Part shown: positions 33,581-47,500 of the stretch, piece after piece
How the letters are laid out: each line of letters begins with the position of its first letter
Numbering within the stretch: position 1 is the stretch's first letter
Translations under genes and position numbers: made by a program
The notes under the pieces: generated by a model
Databases searched by the model: none
Seen by the model: the letters and a program-made list of their open reading frames with translations, nothing else
What the model was told of the DNA's origin: nothing
Origin: Serinus canaria
Taxonomy: Eukaryota > Chordata > Aves > Passeriformes > Fringillidae
DNA length: 64,000 nucleotides
Direction: 5' to 3'
Assembly (NCBI RefSeq): GCF_022539315.1
Contig: NC_066315.1
Coordinates: 22,605,649-22,669,648 of the forward strand

Positions 33581-34899
33581 GCTGAAGCACACTGAAGTCA
33601 TAATAATATTGTCCTATGTTTAACCTCAAGTAAAACAACCCATCTTTGTTTCCATATGCTTGTATCCCACACTTTAGCTTTATTTTTCTAATATCTCTGA
33701 AGACCAAGAAGCAGGGACTCTAATGCTGCTGGCAAAAATCTGAAGATAATGTAGACACAATTAAATGTAAACAACTTTTTAATGCACAGGTTTAAACTTA
33801 ATTTAAGGTAGGGGCACCTTACTCAGGTTTGATCTCTTCAGCTTTACACATTGGCCTAAGCCACCAGAATACCAGCAGTTATCCTAATTCCCTCTGATTT
33901 TTTCCTGGAGTTACTCATCTCTTACCATGTAGGACTTTAGGGAGATTAAACTCTGCAGGAAGATAAATCAGATGTCTAAAAACAGATAGGATGGCAAGGT
34001 CAATCACTGCGGAAAACATTCCTTTTATTTCTTGTTAAGGCTGAAGTATGTTTACAAAATCCTCTCTTGCAGCCCAGATCTGCTGTCCCTATGTCCACAA
34101 ACCAATTGCAGTACTTTCTATAGCAACAATGGCCTTATTACACAAGAGTAATAAAAATGATCCAAATAGAAGAGAAGGAGTGTTGGAGAAGGGAGGTCAC
34201 AAGCAGCTGGAGTCACTGAACAATGCCATACTTGGAAGGAATGTTTGCTTCCTGCTTGAAGCAGAATCTTTGAGCACTAACAAAACCTACACCAGTACTT
34301 CAGCTGTTCATTGCCAAATATCAAACTTCCAATTCCTGAACAAGTCACAGAGAAGCCAATGAAGTTCAGCAGTAGTATTGTTTAACTAAAGCAAGATTGG
34401 TGGTCACAGCATGGCAAATCACTTCATTGGTCACTAAGGACTCAATTTGGTGCTTAACCACAGCTATCTAAGGCCACTGACATGCCCAAAATGTCTTGTG
34501 TGTCCTCACCCTGCCATCTCAGAGGGTTTAGGGTCTTTCTTTTGTTCCTGTCTTATATCTAGCAGAGTTATGTGGGTGTTCTGTATATCCCTGGCACTTC
34601 GAGTGCTAAATGCTTCCCAAAGGCCCTGTCACCACAGAAAACCAACAACCCGTTAGTCTTTTAAAATGGGAAGGTCGTGGCAAATTTTCTATTTGTCTCC
34701 ATCTCTTTATTAATTTCTCTGGCCGGCCCTGGCTTGGGGATGTCTTTGTTGTCTCCGTTGGCTCTGGCAGCCTGCGGGGCATCCTCACTAAGGAACGAAA
34801 CTAGGAGGCAGGCCACAGGATCCTCGCCACCTCCTTGCCCTCACAGAAAAATGGGTGTCACATCAAACGAAGAAGGGTGAGGAAAAGGCCCCGAGTACT

Positions 34900-35560
34900 C
34901 GAGATCTGCCCCTTCAGTGACGGCGGACAAGCGACAGCCAGAGCCCAGCCTCTCACCCCACGCCCCTGAGCGGGGAAGGCGCGGCCCGGCCCGGCCCGTG
35001 CCCCGCCCGCTCCCGGCAGGGCCGCGCCCCCGCTCCGAGCCCGCTCCGCCCCCGGGCCCGGCGGCGTCTGCGCGGGGCCAGCTCCCGGAGCCAGCGGGTT
35101 CGGTCTGGTACCGTCCCGGACATGGAGGTGGCGTGGCGGTGGCCACTGTGGCTGCAGGGCCTGGCGCTGCTGTGGGGCCGCGCCGTGGCGGGGCTGGAGC
35201 AGATCTCCACCATGGCTCCGCCGGCGCCGGTGCAGGGTAAGGAGGGGCGGGCAGCGCGGCGTCTCTCCCTTCGCTTCCCGTCCGTGCCGCGGCTGCGGCC
35301 GTGCGGCCTTCCCGGGCGGGCCTGGCCGGGGCCCGCGCTCCGCCCTGCGCCGGGCAGAGGGGCGCGGCGGCGGACGCGGGCTTGGGGTCGCCCCGAGGCT
35401 GCCGGGGCCCAGCGGCGCCCGGAGCGCCATCAGGAGAGCTCGGAGCTTGCCGTGGTGCTGTCCGGCGCGGAGCGGGCTGGTCCCGTGGGCCCGGATGGAA
35501 TAGCCCGCTCCCGGCCGAAGGACGGGCTGATGGCGCTGGGGTTTGCCCGCCCGTGGGGCC
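34900..35560. promoter_or_regulatory. CpG island promoter of PTTG1IP2
   Basis: A dense CpG block with GC-box-like runs (cccgcccgctccc near 35002 and ctccgcccccggg near 35044) upstream of the ATG at 35122. There is no clear TATA box. Long open frames on both strands (such as 263 codons at 34841-35632 minus) are by-products of base composition. Confidence 0.75.
35122..35236 (+). CDS. PTTG1IP2: PTTG1IP2 coding exon 1 (signal peptide)
   Basis: Starts at ATG 35122 (gacATGg; G at -3 and G at +4, strong context) in the CpG island and ends GTG CAG G|GTAAGG in phase 1. It encodes residues 1-38 with the Trp/Leu-rich signal peptide and a likely cleavage after AVAG. A second ATG at 35212 would lose the signal peptide. 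Confidence 0.82.
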
Positions 35561-38500
35561 GTGGGGGTGTCCCAGCCTTGGCACGGAGACAAGTCCCAGA
35601 ATCGCAGGATGGCGCAGATTGGAAGGGACCACAGTGGTCTCCTGGACCAGCCTCTCTTGCTCTAGCAGGGTATCCTAGAGTACACAGTCGCCAGGGTTTG
35701 TTCAACCCTGGATGATAGTGAGAAAGAAGGAGAAACTGATGGAAGTGCTCGTCTCTTCCTTTTCTCTTGGAATCATTTATCTCTTCGCTGCTTTTGGCAG
35801 GCAGCTGGTGAAGCTGCGCCTCAGATTTAGTTGCCACCCACAGATGTGACCACAAAGGTGTGTGCCAGGTTGGCTGGCATCAAATGTGGGTATCTCAAGT
35901 ACACCTTGACAGGTGTGTCTATGTCCCAGCAGAGGTGTTTCATTTCCTTTAGGGAAGGGTTTATACTTGAAAAAGGAGCCTTCAGCTTTTTGAGACAACT
36001 AACTTGAAGCAAATTAGCCTTACTATTTCATATTCAAAAAGCATGTTTGTTTGGGTGTTTAAAATCTCACAGGAAAAAAATCTCATTGGAAAAGTAATGA
36101 AGTAATTTTTTTAATAAGCATGGTGGTACTCCGTGTTGAAAACTCCTGTTGGAAAATTTTTGAGTATAAACTGAAAACAATTTCTGAACTTGCTTCTCTT
36201 GTTGGGTTTTTTTTTTGGTATATGGGCCTTACACTTAGGCTGTTAATTGGTACCTGTAACAATTTAATTGTTACCAGATAAACTGGTAAGGGGGTTTTCT
36301 ATATGCATATATAAATTAAAGATAAATATACTGCTACATAAAATGCATTTAATGTTTAGAATTAGTATCAGAAATATGTAATAGTTAATTATGAAAAGAA
36401 AATATTGAAATATATAGTTGTTTCACAAGCAAATAACTCTACCTCACATTGACAACTTGTTGTGACTGATGCTCCATTTGGAGATCTTCACCCCTTGTAT
36501 TTGTGATATAGTGAAATACAAATAACTTTGTTTCATTAACTGGTATAAAAATGATCACGGGAACAACAATTACTATAATAAAAATCCAGGTTCAAACTAG
36601 GAAAGGAGATTCCCCCTTATCTTTCAAATAGTTCATCTAGGTCAAGACTATGACATGTACATGGTCTTGTGGGCAACAAATTATGTCTGAGTTATGGATA
36701 AAAAAAGACTGCTTTTAAGATGATCAACATGGGGTACTTCTAAAAAAAGTAACTGTGAACATCAGTATGTATTTTTTTTAAATTCTGAGAAAATGCATGG
36801 CTTGTTAAAGTTCTTATTGAACTCTTGCATATTGACTTTGTGTCCTATGTTTGGAAGTGTTTTTTATTGTTATTTAAAATCATACTAATTGGAGAGCTTT
36901 ATTTTTTAAAAACTTTTTCTCCCAGAAAAAAATTAATGGCTGTGAAAGGGGATAAATTCTAAACAAGGGTCAGCTCTTGCAAAGCTTCCAAAGCAGCAGA
37001 ATTTGGAATGTTCCCTAAATTGAAGTATGTAAGTTCTAGAATTTCATCAGAGATATCCGGAGACTCTTGGATTACATTCTGTGTTGTCCTTAGAGAAAGC
37101 AAACTGAGGGTAAAGGTAAGCTTGAATTGTTCCCCTCTCTCTGAGGTTAAACTTAAATGTTTTTTATCTCTCTTTGCTGCAGTTCTCCTGGAATGGAATT
37201 ACTGAGATTTCATTACTTCAGTTAAAAGTATTGCTTTTATCTAGGATTAGGAAAAAAAAAATGTTAAATATTATCATAAATGCTTGACCTTATGGAATAA
37301 AAGTAAATATATAATCTTGGTGTATTTTGGTTTTGTTTTGTTTCTTTAGCATGTTCAGCATTTTCCCAGAAGTCCTGTGAAGAATGTCTAAGAAATGTTT
37401 CGGTAAGGCTTTTAGCATCTTTTTTGATTGATAAGAATTTCCACTTTATATGAAATCAAACTGTTAGGCTTTCTTAGGCTGTTTGTGTCTTATTTAAGTG
37501 ATAGAATCAACTGATGTGTTGCTTCCCATCTGTCAATGGGTGATGCCAATGTGCTTTCACTTTGCCAGGGTTGCTCCATGGTTTGGTCACACAGGGTGTT
37601 TCTGTGCTTTGTCTGGAGAGGACAGACCACGTCCAGGCTTCCAGTGTCAGTGTGTGCTCAGGGCTTTTATAGCTCAGCTGAGCAAGTTGATCTTGCTGCT
37701 GCCTCAGTCTCATCCTTGTTTTGTGGGTAGCACTTAGTTTAATGTCTGTCTGATAAACTCAGCTTAGAGTTAAATGTCCATCTAATAAACTCAGTCTTAG
37801 GCAGTTAAAATGCCTTGCTTTTCTTGTGCTGTGCTAGGAGAACTGGGAAATTAATGCAGATAAACTGGAAGTGCCTTTCTCTAAAGATGCCCCAAGAAGT
37901 GCTTGTAACTGAAGCAGAGTATGCCAGTCCTTCACTGACTACATCAGACTCTGTGTGCTGAAGGCTGCCAGGCTAAGCCACTGTTGGTGGCAAAGTGGAT
38001 TTCCAATGAGATTGCAATAAGGCAGACGTTTAAATGTTAGAATTTGTTTCTCTGTTCTTTGCTGAAAACTTCTTTAGCGCTGCAATACGGATTGTGATTA
38101 GCATGCAGAAGGCATTAGTCCCTGCAGAGCAGAAGTGAGAGATTATTTCAAATTCAAACTTCAGATGTTGCTGAAAAGAAACATTTCAGGAATCTTAGGT
38201 TGCATATAAGTTACCATTACTGGAAAACCTTTTCACCAGGGAAGACTGAGAAATATCTGAACTTACCTGCTTGTCTGATGCATATTTTGGCCTTAAGGGA
38301 AAAATATTAATTGAATTGTATTGAGGATTGTTTGTTGTCAGATTCTTTTGAGAACGAGTCCATTGAAATATTTTCTTGTACTTCAGCCAGTAGCTGTGTC
38401 AGGTATTGCCTTTTGGGTTAGACATGTTTTGAGTAGTTAAATGCAGGAGTTCTCCATCAGAGGGATGCACCTGGCCTTTCTGGGCTCCCAGTTGTCACCA

Positions 38501-41500
38501 GCAGTGTACAGTCATTTGGATTAGAAGAGACCTCATGAGCCACCTAATCCAGCTTTCTACTCAAAACAGGGTCAGCATTATGTTCAGAGTTTAACAGTGA
38601 CTTTAATCATGCCCCCTATTAGTTGTTATTTTTGAACTGTTAATTCTTATTAAATATTTGAACCAAAAAAATAACATTCTCATCTGACATCTGTAATTAA
38701 AAGGGCACAGTTTTTGCAAAATGAATTATCTTTTCTTAGTTTTTTTTCTTTGATGTGACCTTATGGGTATGTTTAAATTTTACAGTCTAGCAACTACAGA
38801 ACAGTAATCTATTCTTAGTAATATGGTCTTCTTGTTTCCACACTTTTCAAGAAAGCAGAATCTGCTACAAATGGTTTCCTTTGTATGTAACGTTTTGTAA
38901 TCCATTAAGAGCAAGATAACAGGCCTTGTGTAATTGAGGATGTATGACAGAGATGTTCTTGATGGTACTGTTAGATAAAGCATAGTTCCTGGCTGAACTC
39001 TTTTTATAACGAATCCTAAAAACACATGTCCTGTCAAAGATTCCTATTGCCATTATTCAAAGCCATTATTTATTGTTTGAGTTGTGTGGTAAATGACTTC
39101 TGAATAAGTATTTATTTTAACAGATGAAAACCAAAACCTAAGCTTGATGCTTAGAGATGGCTTCAGAAGCAGAAATGTTGTGCTGGAATTTTATCTATAA
39201 TACACATAAAAACTTGAAATTTTAAAAATATCCAGATATGTGAGCATGTGCAATTAAGGTACACAGAGTACTTTGCAACTCAGACTGGATGAGGCTGTAT
39301 CATTCATTACCTTGCAGCAAAAGCTTCTCTAGACTTATAAGGATTCTTTACTATTTTCTTTCTGTTGATAATGAAATGCAAGGCTGAAGTAAGTTTATAG
39401 GTGTATTTTTATTCCTTAAAGATATGGGGTGTTTTAAAATTCTGAGCAGTTGGCAGTCTGATTTTGTATTTCGTATTTGTTAATTCCAGTAATTTTAAAC
39501 CCAAAGCCGTTTTACTCTCAAGTATACAGAGTACCTCAGTATGCTCCCAAATATTTTCAGGCTGGTGTTACTCGTAAGTACAAAATGTTCTTATTCACCA
39601 TTCAGTTTAGGTTTTACTGAGAAATTGCATGAGGACTTCTGTAGGCTTTAGAAGACAAAGCACTTCATTTCCCCAGTATTAAATTCAGATAAGAAATCTG
39701 TCTTTGTAGTGGTGCACTAGATAGTTAACTGTTTTTGAAGATTAATAATTTATGTTTTTTCTTGTTTCTTTTGCACAGTGCCTTTGGTGTTACACCAACA
39801 ACACATGTATTGATTACCCTGTAAGAAGTATTTTTCCACCGACTTCATTGTGTTCTCTCTCAAATGCTCGATGGGGAGTTTGCTGGAGTAGGTACTAATT
39901 TTACTTTTGCTGTACAGAATTATTTGTGAGTATGATTAAAGTGAGCTTGCTAGAGCTGTTTCCTGATAGTTTATTTGGAGGTGCAGGGTGAGGAGGCAGT
40001 GGTTATGATTTGGAGCCATAGCCCAAATCAGTGTAGGTATGGTGATGCAATGACTTTAAAGCATTTTTACTTTCTTTAAAATTTCTGAAAGTGTTGGATG
40101 ATTTGTCTAGATCCACAGTTCTTTTATATTCCAGTGGCAGCAGTGATCCAATACCACAGGATTAGAGTCACACAGAAATTCTTGAATGCTGTTTTTGCTT
40201 AAACAACTGAAATAACAGGGTAATTGATGGGTACCAAAGGCAGTGTAGATAAGGTTTAAAAGGAGCATGCATGGTGCCACTGTGGGTTTTAATCCTGCAT
40301 GGTGTAATTGTTCTTCAGTTTCCATGAAGAACAGCTGTGTATGTTTTACTACAAAATACATGACTGGGCACATGCTGCCATCAGGGTGAATTATTTGGAG
40401 GTGTTTTTGTAATAATGTGTGTACAGATCCAGATTCAGACTGGACTGGAACAGAGAACACCTAAGGCGTGGGAAAGCTTATTGTGAGAAGCAAGAGTACA
40501 GCTTCAGTCCAGCAGAGACAAGACTTGCTGCTTTCTGTGTGATTGTGCATGGACACCAAGAGGCTAAAGGACAAAAACAAGTAGGGATGAACTATCAATG
40601 ACAGTGTTGACTGAAGAAAGTTACCATACTTAAGGCAGAGGGATTTTGCAGTAGTCTAAATTAGGGTAGCAGAAGTAGAAGATTGCTGTTAAAGTGGAAC
40701 ATGCATGTTTCTGAACACTACCACTTAATGACTGCTGCAGAGTGACTAGATGAAAAAGTACAGGTGAACTTTATCAATTCTGTGTTCTTGGAGAAGGGCT
40801 TTGTGCTTTGTTTTCTGACAACAGGCATTTGTGCTTAAACTTTCGTTGGAGTTTTTAGGGTACGATAAGAATATAATTTCAGTGATAAAATTCACTTTTA
40901 AGAAAACTGGGCTTGCAGTGTTGTAGTAAAGGCTTTTATTATGAAATGTTTAGCAGACTTTTTTCTGGAAATGTGGAGGGCTAGCTTCTGCCAGTATATG
41001 AGTACTCACACAGCTGTTTGCTTCCTCCCTCTCTCCCATGGCCCCAGTGGGATAGAGGAAGAAAAAAGAACAAGAGCAGAAAACCTCCTTGATTGAGATA
41101 AGGACAGTTTAAAAAGGGAAGGAAAAGGAGGGAGAGGAAAAACCACAATTTTTTTACCACCCCTCACAGGCAGACATGCTCAGCCAGTCCTCAAACAATA
41201 AGTGCCCATTGGAATTGGCTTTCTCCTTGGAAGCCAGTTTTGCCCTCCACTTACCTGTCCTTTACCTCAGATTTTTTCGCTGACCATGACATTATCTGGT
41301 GGCCAGCTTGGCTCAAGCGTTCTGTCTGCATCCCTTCCTGACCTCTCTCATTCTCTTGCTGTGTCCAGCCCTATTCATTGGGGGGAACAGAGGGGAGGGA
41401 GGGGGCAGGTGGGAAAATATTTTGGTGCTCTTCAAGCCTGTTCAGCAGCAGCTGAAACACTGGTGTGTTACCAGCATGTTTGAGCCAGAAATCCAAAACC

Positions 41501-44500
41501 CAGCATCAAATGAGCTGCTGTGAAGTAAGTTAACACTCTCAAACACACCAGGTAGAGAAACATGTTCTTTTCTACTGATATTAAGAGTGGTCTTGACAGT
41601 TTACTGCTGCTGTGGAAATGGCTTCTATGTTTTGTGCCACTTGTGTTTCTAAATTGACTATAGCTTAAACACAGAATGAAAACTTCATAATGGAGTGCAT
41701 TCTCAGTTTAAAAAAGTAGATAAAAACCCTTAAACCAAACAAAAAAAACACCCTCAAATATGCATTTCCTTAATATGTTTTTTGCAAATTACAAGCAGCA
41801 ATATGCAATGGGACTATATGTTTTTTTTGAGACTGTCCCCTACAAACACAGCAGGAAAATTAATTAACTTGTGAAGGTGGTGATGTTTTTTCTTCTTTAG
41901 GCAAATGAAATTGAGAGATGAATGTTATTTACCATTGCTGAAAATGAAGGTGAATAGTGCAGCTTTCAAAGTCAAAAACAAATTACTGTCTTCCAGTTAC
42001 AATTTTATATGAATTTCATGGGTTGACAGATTATTAACCTGAGTGAAGTGAAGAACAGCGTAATACAAAGTAGCTTAATTGTGTTAGGTGTTTTTGTGAA
42101 TGGTAAGCAGATGAAATAGGTGCTGTTGCCAGGAGTGTAGACTGAAAACTGACGGTCTTTTCCTTCACTTTAATAGGTCCAAGAAAACCTTTTTTGCTTC
42201 AGTTAAGTAGTATTCTTTTGAAAAAATAAATTTTGTTTAAAACAAATTTTTTGAAAAATTTTTGCTTTATGGCATGAAGTATATTCTTTTGTAGCTTGTT
42301 GGGAAGTAATAGACTGAGAAATGTGGTTTTACTTAATGTCTGTTCAGTATACATTATGCATAATAGCAAAGTTTTAATGTGGTATATTGCATTTTATCTG
42401 GGGTAGTTCAACAGAATCATGTTTTGCATATAGGGATGAAAAAGCATGTGGGAAGGAAGGGAAGAGTTATCAGAAAGATCAATGTTACTAAATGAGTCTA
42501 ACAAGTTGAATATATTAATGTTTTTCAGTAAACTTTGAGGCTTTAATTATTGCTATGGCTGTGGTAGCTGGACTCATTCTGGTGTCCATAACAGTCTGCT
42601 GCTGTTACTGCTGTTACTGCAGAAGGCGTTCCAGGAGGAGGAGGTAAATGTGTATTTGTTTTCTTTACTGACATTGGGTCCTGGTCTTCCCTATCTACCT
42701 ACAATTACTTTCCAGTATATTAAGAATATTTTCATTTGGAAGCAGTTTTGATCACTTTGCTTTATTTGTTTGAGAAAGACAACAAGATAAGAGATATTTA
42801 GTGACAACTAGTATGACACTGGAAATGGTGTTGGAATGACAGTGAAGTGATTTTTCCTAGTGGTAACAGCGCTGATGTGTCTGACTTCAGATAAGCTGTT
42901 GCTTTACACTCTACATTTTACACTTTCTTATTAACATTGGACATGAAATCTTTCAGTGACCAAGTAAATCCTTGCTTCTTCTGATAATAGTGTAAATAAT
43001 TTCTTTCAAGGCAGGCTCATGGTACAGCAAAAAGGAACTAGGTGAGGAGAAAGTAACTGAGCAACAATGTCCTGTATGGCACTTGGTATCCATCTTTCAG
43101 AGTTGCTCTAGGATCTGTCAGCAGTCAGTATATAAGGGATTAGCTGTCTTTGCCAATACAAAAAGATATTCTGCATGTAAGATAATACTTCTTTGCTCTA
43201 AGATGCTAAGAATAATTTACTTATTTTCAAGGAAAGTAGTACTGCAAAAATAAATGTTCATGAGATCTTGGAGAACTTGAAAAATGTTTTTTTAATCTGG
43301 CTTCTCTGAGTAGCTGATATTCTTAAAAGGAGGGAAGCAGTTGATGAGTAGCTAAAATAGGTAGGTCAGTATTGCGGTGTGAAATGGGAGAACACAACAT
43401 GCTTCCCTTTATCAGTTAAAGTTTTAAAGCTTTCTGGACAGTGTAGTTTCAGCTAGCTCTGTTCTTTCTGTCTTTCAGTACTTCTTGTTTGAATAAAATG
43501 GGGACCTTATTTCTTGGTTTGAAATGATTCCTGTACTTTTTAAAATATCTTTGACTCATTCCTATTTCAGATCTGGTTTTGGTTTTTTTAAAAAAACTCA
43601 TGTAACTTTACATTGTTTAGTGCTGACCTTAAAGCCAGAGAAATATGGTACATCTGTGGCTTTAAAGAAAATTGAAAATAATTGTAAATAGCATCTCGTT
43701 CATTTCTTTCTTCCCTAAGAAAGAAGTGTGTGCCTCTTCTGTTCGTAGACTGGTATACCAAATCTGCCCTAGTGCAAAAATGAATACTCTTTAGCCCTGT
43801 GCTGATAAGCTCTGGAGATGTAAAGAACAGGTTTAGATCTTACATAAAATCTGCCAGCATCCTCTGCAGAACAGCTGATTAGGCCCCTGTAGCTGACATG
43901 TCAGAAAATAAAGCTTGAATCCTGTGAAAAGAGATATTTGTGCTGGACTTCAGTTTTAGTAGCTAAGTTGTCAATCAGTACTGTAACATCTAATTCTAAA
44001 AATAGAGGGTTAGTTGAGAGTCATCTTATGCCAAGACTCTAAAGGTGTCAAGCTTAATCTTGTGACCCTTAGAGGATTTAAAGGTCTTGTCAATCTGGGG
44101 CCCAGCTTATTTCAGGAGGAGTCGGAATGTGTTATTACACTGAAGCCTGGTACATTATTTGCTTTAAGCCCAGTGGTTCTTAGCAGGAATTCTTTTGCTC
44201 TCTTCTTCCTTATTTTTGGGGACTCATTTTCCACGAAAGAAACTTTTTTTTTTTTGTGAATAGGAGGAAGCAAGGGTTCCACATTGTGGAAGTGTAGTAC
44301 TAGATCTGTTTAGCTGATTCTTTTTTAGATGGATCATCTGAGCTCTGAGGTGTAACCTTGTTTTGCAGAAGTATCAGTGTTTCTTTAGGGAATTCTTAAG
44401 CTGTGGTGTTTAAGCATTTGAGAAGCTGATCTTAGGTTTTCCTTGAACACAGAGAATACTTAAGCATCAACCCCCACATTAGTAACGTAGTTGGCTCATC

Positions 44501-47500
44501 CGTGTCCACACTACCACAGGAATTCTAGGAATATTGCTGCATAGTTTTTATTTTTATCCTGTGTTTTTGGACTTCTTTGAGTCAGGTTCCTTGTACTTGT
44601 GACAGTTCCATGAACAGCTATTATTTGTGAAACTCTGCTAAATAGGCTCTCATGAACGTCTGTTATCATCCATGTTTTTATTTGTATAAAAACAAATAAA
44701 AACTTTCTGAATTTGGAAGAACAATTCATTCCAAGTATCCAGAAATCAGAAGATATTTAATACTGTTTAATTACAGGGAAGAAATTTATTTTCTGCATTA
44801 TACACCAAGATTTTATTTATTTGATACTTTCATATTTTGTAACACCAATTGTGAAGATTATATTGCTTAGTTGTAAGACATGGGGTCTCCAGTAAAGCAG
44901 TTTTACAGAAGGGTGCCCAAGAATGGGAGCTTCTAGTTATGCTGGACATGCTGAAGTGGAGAATTGATTAGTTTTCAAATAAAAGTGACCTGTTGCTTGT
45001 GTTTCCTGTTCCCCCAAGATTTTTTTAATTCTTTAGGTGGAAAAAGCTGGAACTAAGAAATTTGTTTCTGAAACATTGCATGGATTCTTAAGTACTGGCT
45101 TGTATTGAAATAACTAAAATGTTGAGAGAGATATAAGGACTTCTTTGAGCACATGAAGGAATTGAGTTCATATTTCCAAAGCTGAATGTGTCTGAATTTT
45201 GTGTATTAAAGTGTTTGACATGCTGTAATTAACCACTGGATGTCACTCTTGCTTAACTTGGATCTTGGTGGCTGCAGATGAGTGGTAATGCTGCTCAGGT
45301 ATATTAATATTGTAAATATTCAACTCAGACATCTTCAGAACTTTATTTCCTTTTGGAAGGTGATTAGCACCTGGCAATTGTCCATTTACTAATTACTAAT
45401 TAGCAAGCATGGCAGTTGTCCATTTACTAATCCTGAAGAATCATCATAAATTCTGTCAGGGAAGAACTGACAGAAATATTGTTTGACATTTGCTTTAGAG
45501 TCCTACAAGTCTTACACAGTCTGTCTAATGGTTAAGTGAAACTGAGCTTTCTCCAAGGCAGGACACAAAGCTAAAAGTGCAGCAGAGAATTCAGTAGAGC
45601 ATATCTGCACATGCACAACTCAGATGTACTGTGTAGGTTCAGCATTTTCCAGAATCACACAGCTGATGCTCAGGGTAAATCCTTGCTCGTTCCGGAACAG
45701 ACTCATTTCCTGGGGGCAGCTTGAGATTGGATAGTAATGGTTGTTGGAAAGATAAATTGTTCTGGCATCAAAGGCTTATGAACCATCAATCATCTTCCAA
45801 AGGACAACAATGGACTTAACTCTGCACATGCAGAACACTGACTCTTAAATGGGGTGTGACAGGTGGGGAAAAGGGCAGTTAGGAATCCTGCTTCTGGAAC
45901 AGTCTGCATCCTTTTCCTAAGAAGCTGTAAATAGTTCTGTGGAGGCTGAAGGGCGTATTAGTGCAATGAGTAGAGCATTTGGATATTATAAAATGTGAAA
46001 GGATAATTACACAAACTTGTAAATTAAACTTACTCAGCTGTGAAATTTTACATGGCGATGAAGTAGTAAATAGTGATAGCTATTAAATAGTGATAAAGTT
46101 GCTTTTTCCTCCTCTTATGCTTTCCTTCCCTCATTTTTCTGGCAGACTAGAGGAAGAAGAGGAGCAGCTAGCTAGGAAGAGAGAGGAGCGAAGGCTACAG
46201 TCTCTTCAGAGGTAAGTCTTGACAGCTTGATATATAGCTATACACTTCCTGATGATGTAGGAGTATTCTGCCTTTCTAAGAAATACATGGAGTAGGAAAC
46301 AAAGAGGCATTGTGATGTTAGACATGACAATGTCAGGTTTTTACAAAACAGAGCTTTATTATGAGATTGATGAACCTGATTAGGAGATGTATTGCTGTAA
46401 ATGAACAGAGAACAAACAAGTTGATGCTCAGTGTGGCAGGTACTGTGAGTGCTCTGTGCATCACTGCAAGGTAATGACAAGCATTATCCAGGAAGAGAAC
46501 AGACGCACATTTGTTTTCATAAACATCTGAATTTGTGAGCTGAAAGTGTCAGACTTGAATGTGCATGAAAGGGTAGGAAATAGGTGTCCAGTTCAGGAAG
46601 TGTGCTTACACACAGTTTCTCAGATAAGTTATGTGAAATATTTGCAATGGATCAGAAAAAGGGGGAATTCTCTAATTCCAGTTATAACTAGTCGCAGCAC
46701 AGTAGGCCGAGTGCTAGTATGAACGTGATGTTTCTCCTATAATGCTTTTGTTTCTTTCTAAAGAGGAGGGATCCAGTGAGGAATATCAACAGTTTTTTGT
46801 ATGCCAAAACCATGTGCCTTGTGGTGAAATGTACATCCTTAATTGTGCTGCTTTGTTCAGTTAAGACAGCACTTATCTGTGCTTGTTATAAAGCAGTAAC
46901 TTCTGACTATGTGCATAATGGGATGATTGTGTTCCATAACCTTTCCACTGTGATTTGTGCATCCCCTTGGTACAGTTAATCTGTAGGAAGTCTGATGCAT
47001 CTGGGGTATAAGGTGTGCTGTGCACACACCAAGCAGGTGGTGTTGCAGCAGGCAATTAGCAACCTAGAGTTAATATCAGCTCCATTCTTGAATTTAGCCT
47101 GGGAACAAAGATCACTGGGAGCAGGCTGCTCTGCCAGAATGATTCCTGCAGCCTTATTTAGAGCAGCATTCCTCTTTCCCAGCTTGTCTCAGGAGCGTGT
47201 CTGTGAAACAGAAACTGCTTTAATTGCTGGAGCTTAGCAGCAGCCCTGGGGTGTTTCCATGTTCTGAACATGCATACCAATTGTGTGTGTGGCTGGGGGT
47301 CATGGAAAAACACAGGGAGTAAGCCACTTCCAGCACCTAGAGCACCTCACCCTACCCACTGCTTCCTTCCTCTAAGACCTTTGGAGAAGGAATTGTTACT
47401 AGCAGGCTGTAGAACAAATAATATTCTCAACAATTCACTTTTGACAAGCAGCCTGCAGAAGAAAACACTGCCTCATACTGTGTAGTCCTTCCTTTCTATT

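Larger units (their letters stand above)
22920..34850. other. Intergenic region between CLDN12 and PTTG1IP2
   Basis: About 12 kb with no gene I can support. Contents seen: a possible LTR remnant at about 23440-23780, a poly-A run at about 32794-32808, a CR1 3' tail piece at about 33488-33580, and an isolated 168-codon minus-strand open frame at 31906-32412. A slightly GC-richer stretch at about 26440-26780 stands out from its AT-rich surroundings without a recognisable identity. The remaining short open frames look random. Confidence 0.55.
37403..39778 (+). other. PTTG1IP2 intron 2
   Basis: About 2.4 kb. It contains a short tandem duplication (37741-37800) and an antisense CR1 tail piece (about 38508-38600). 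I see nothing else distinct. Confidence 0.55.

Noticed and set aside
34841..35855. Minus-strand open frames of 263, 244 and 141 codons over the PTTG1IP2 promoter
   Set aside because: Low-complexity Pro/Ala/Arg/Gly composition in a CpG island and extension into a CR1 fragment; no evidence for a divergent gene.
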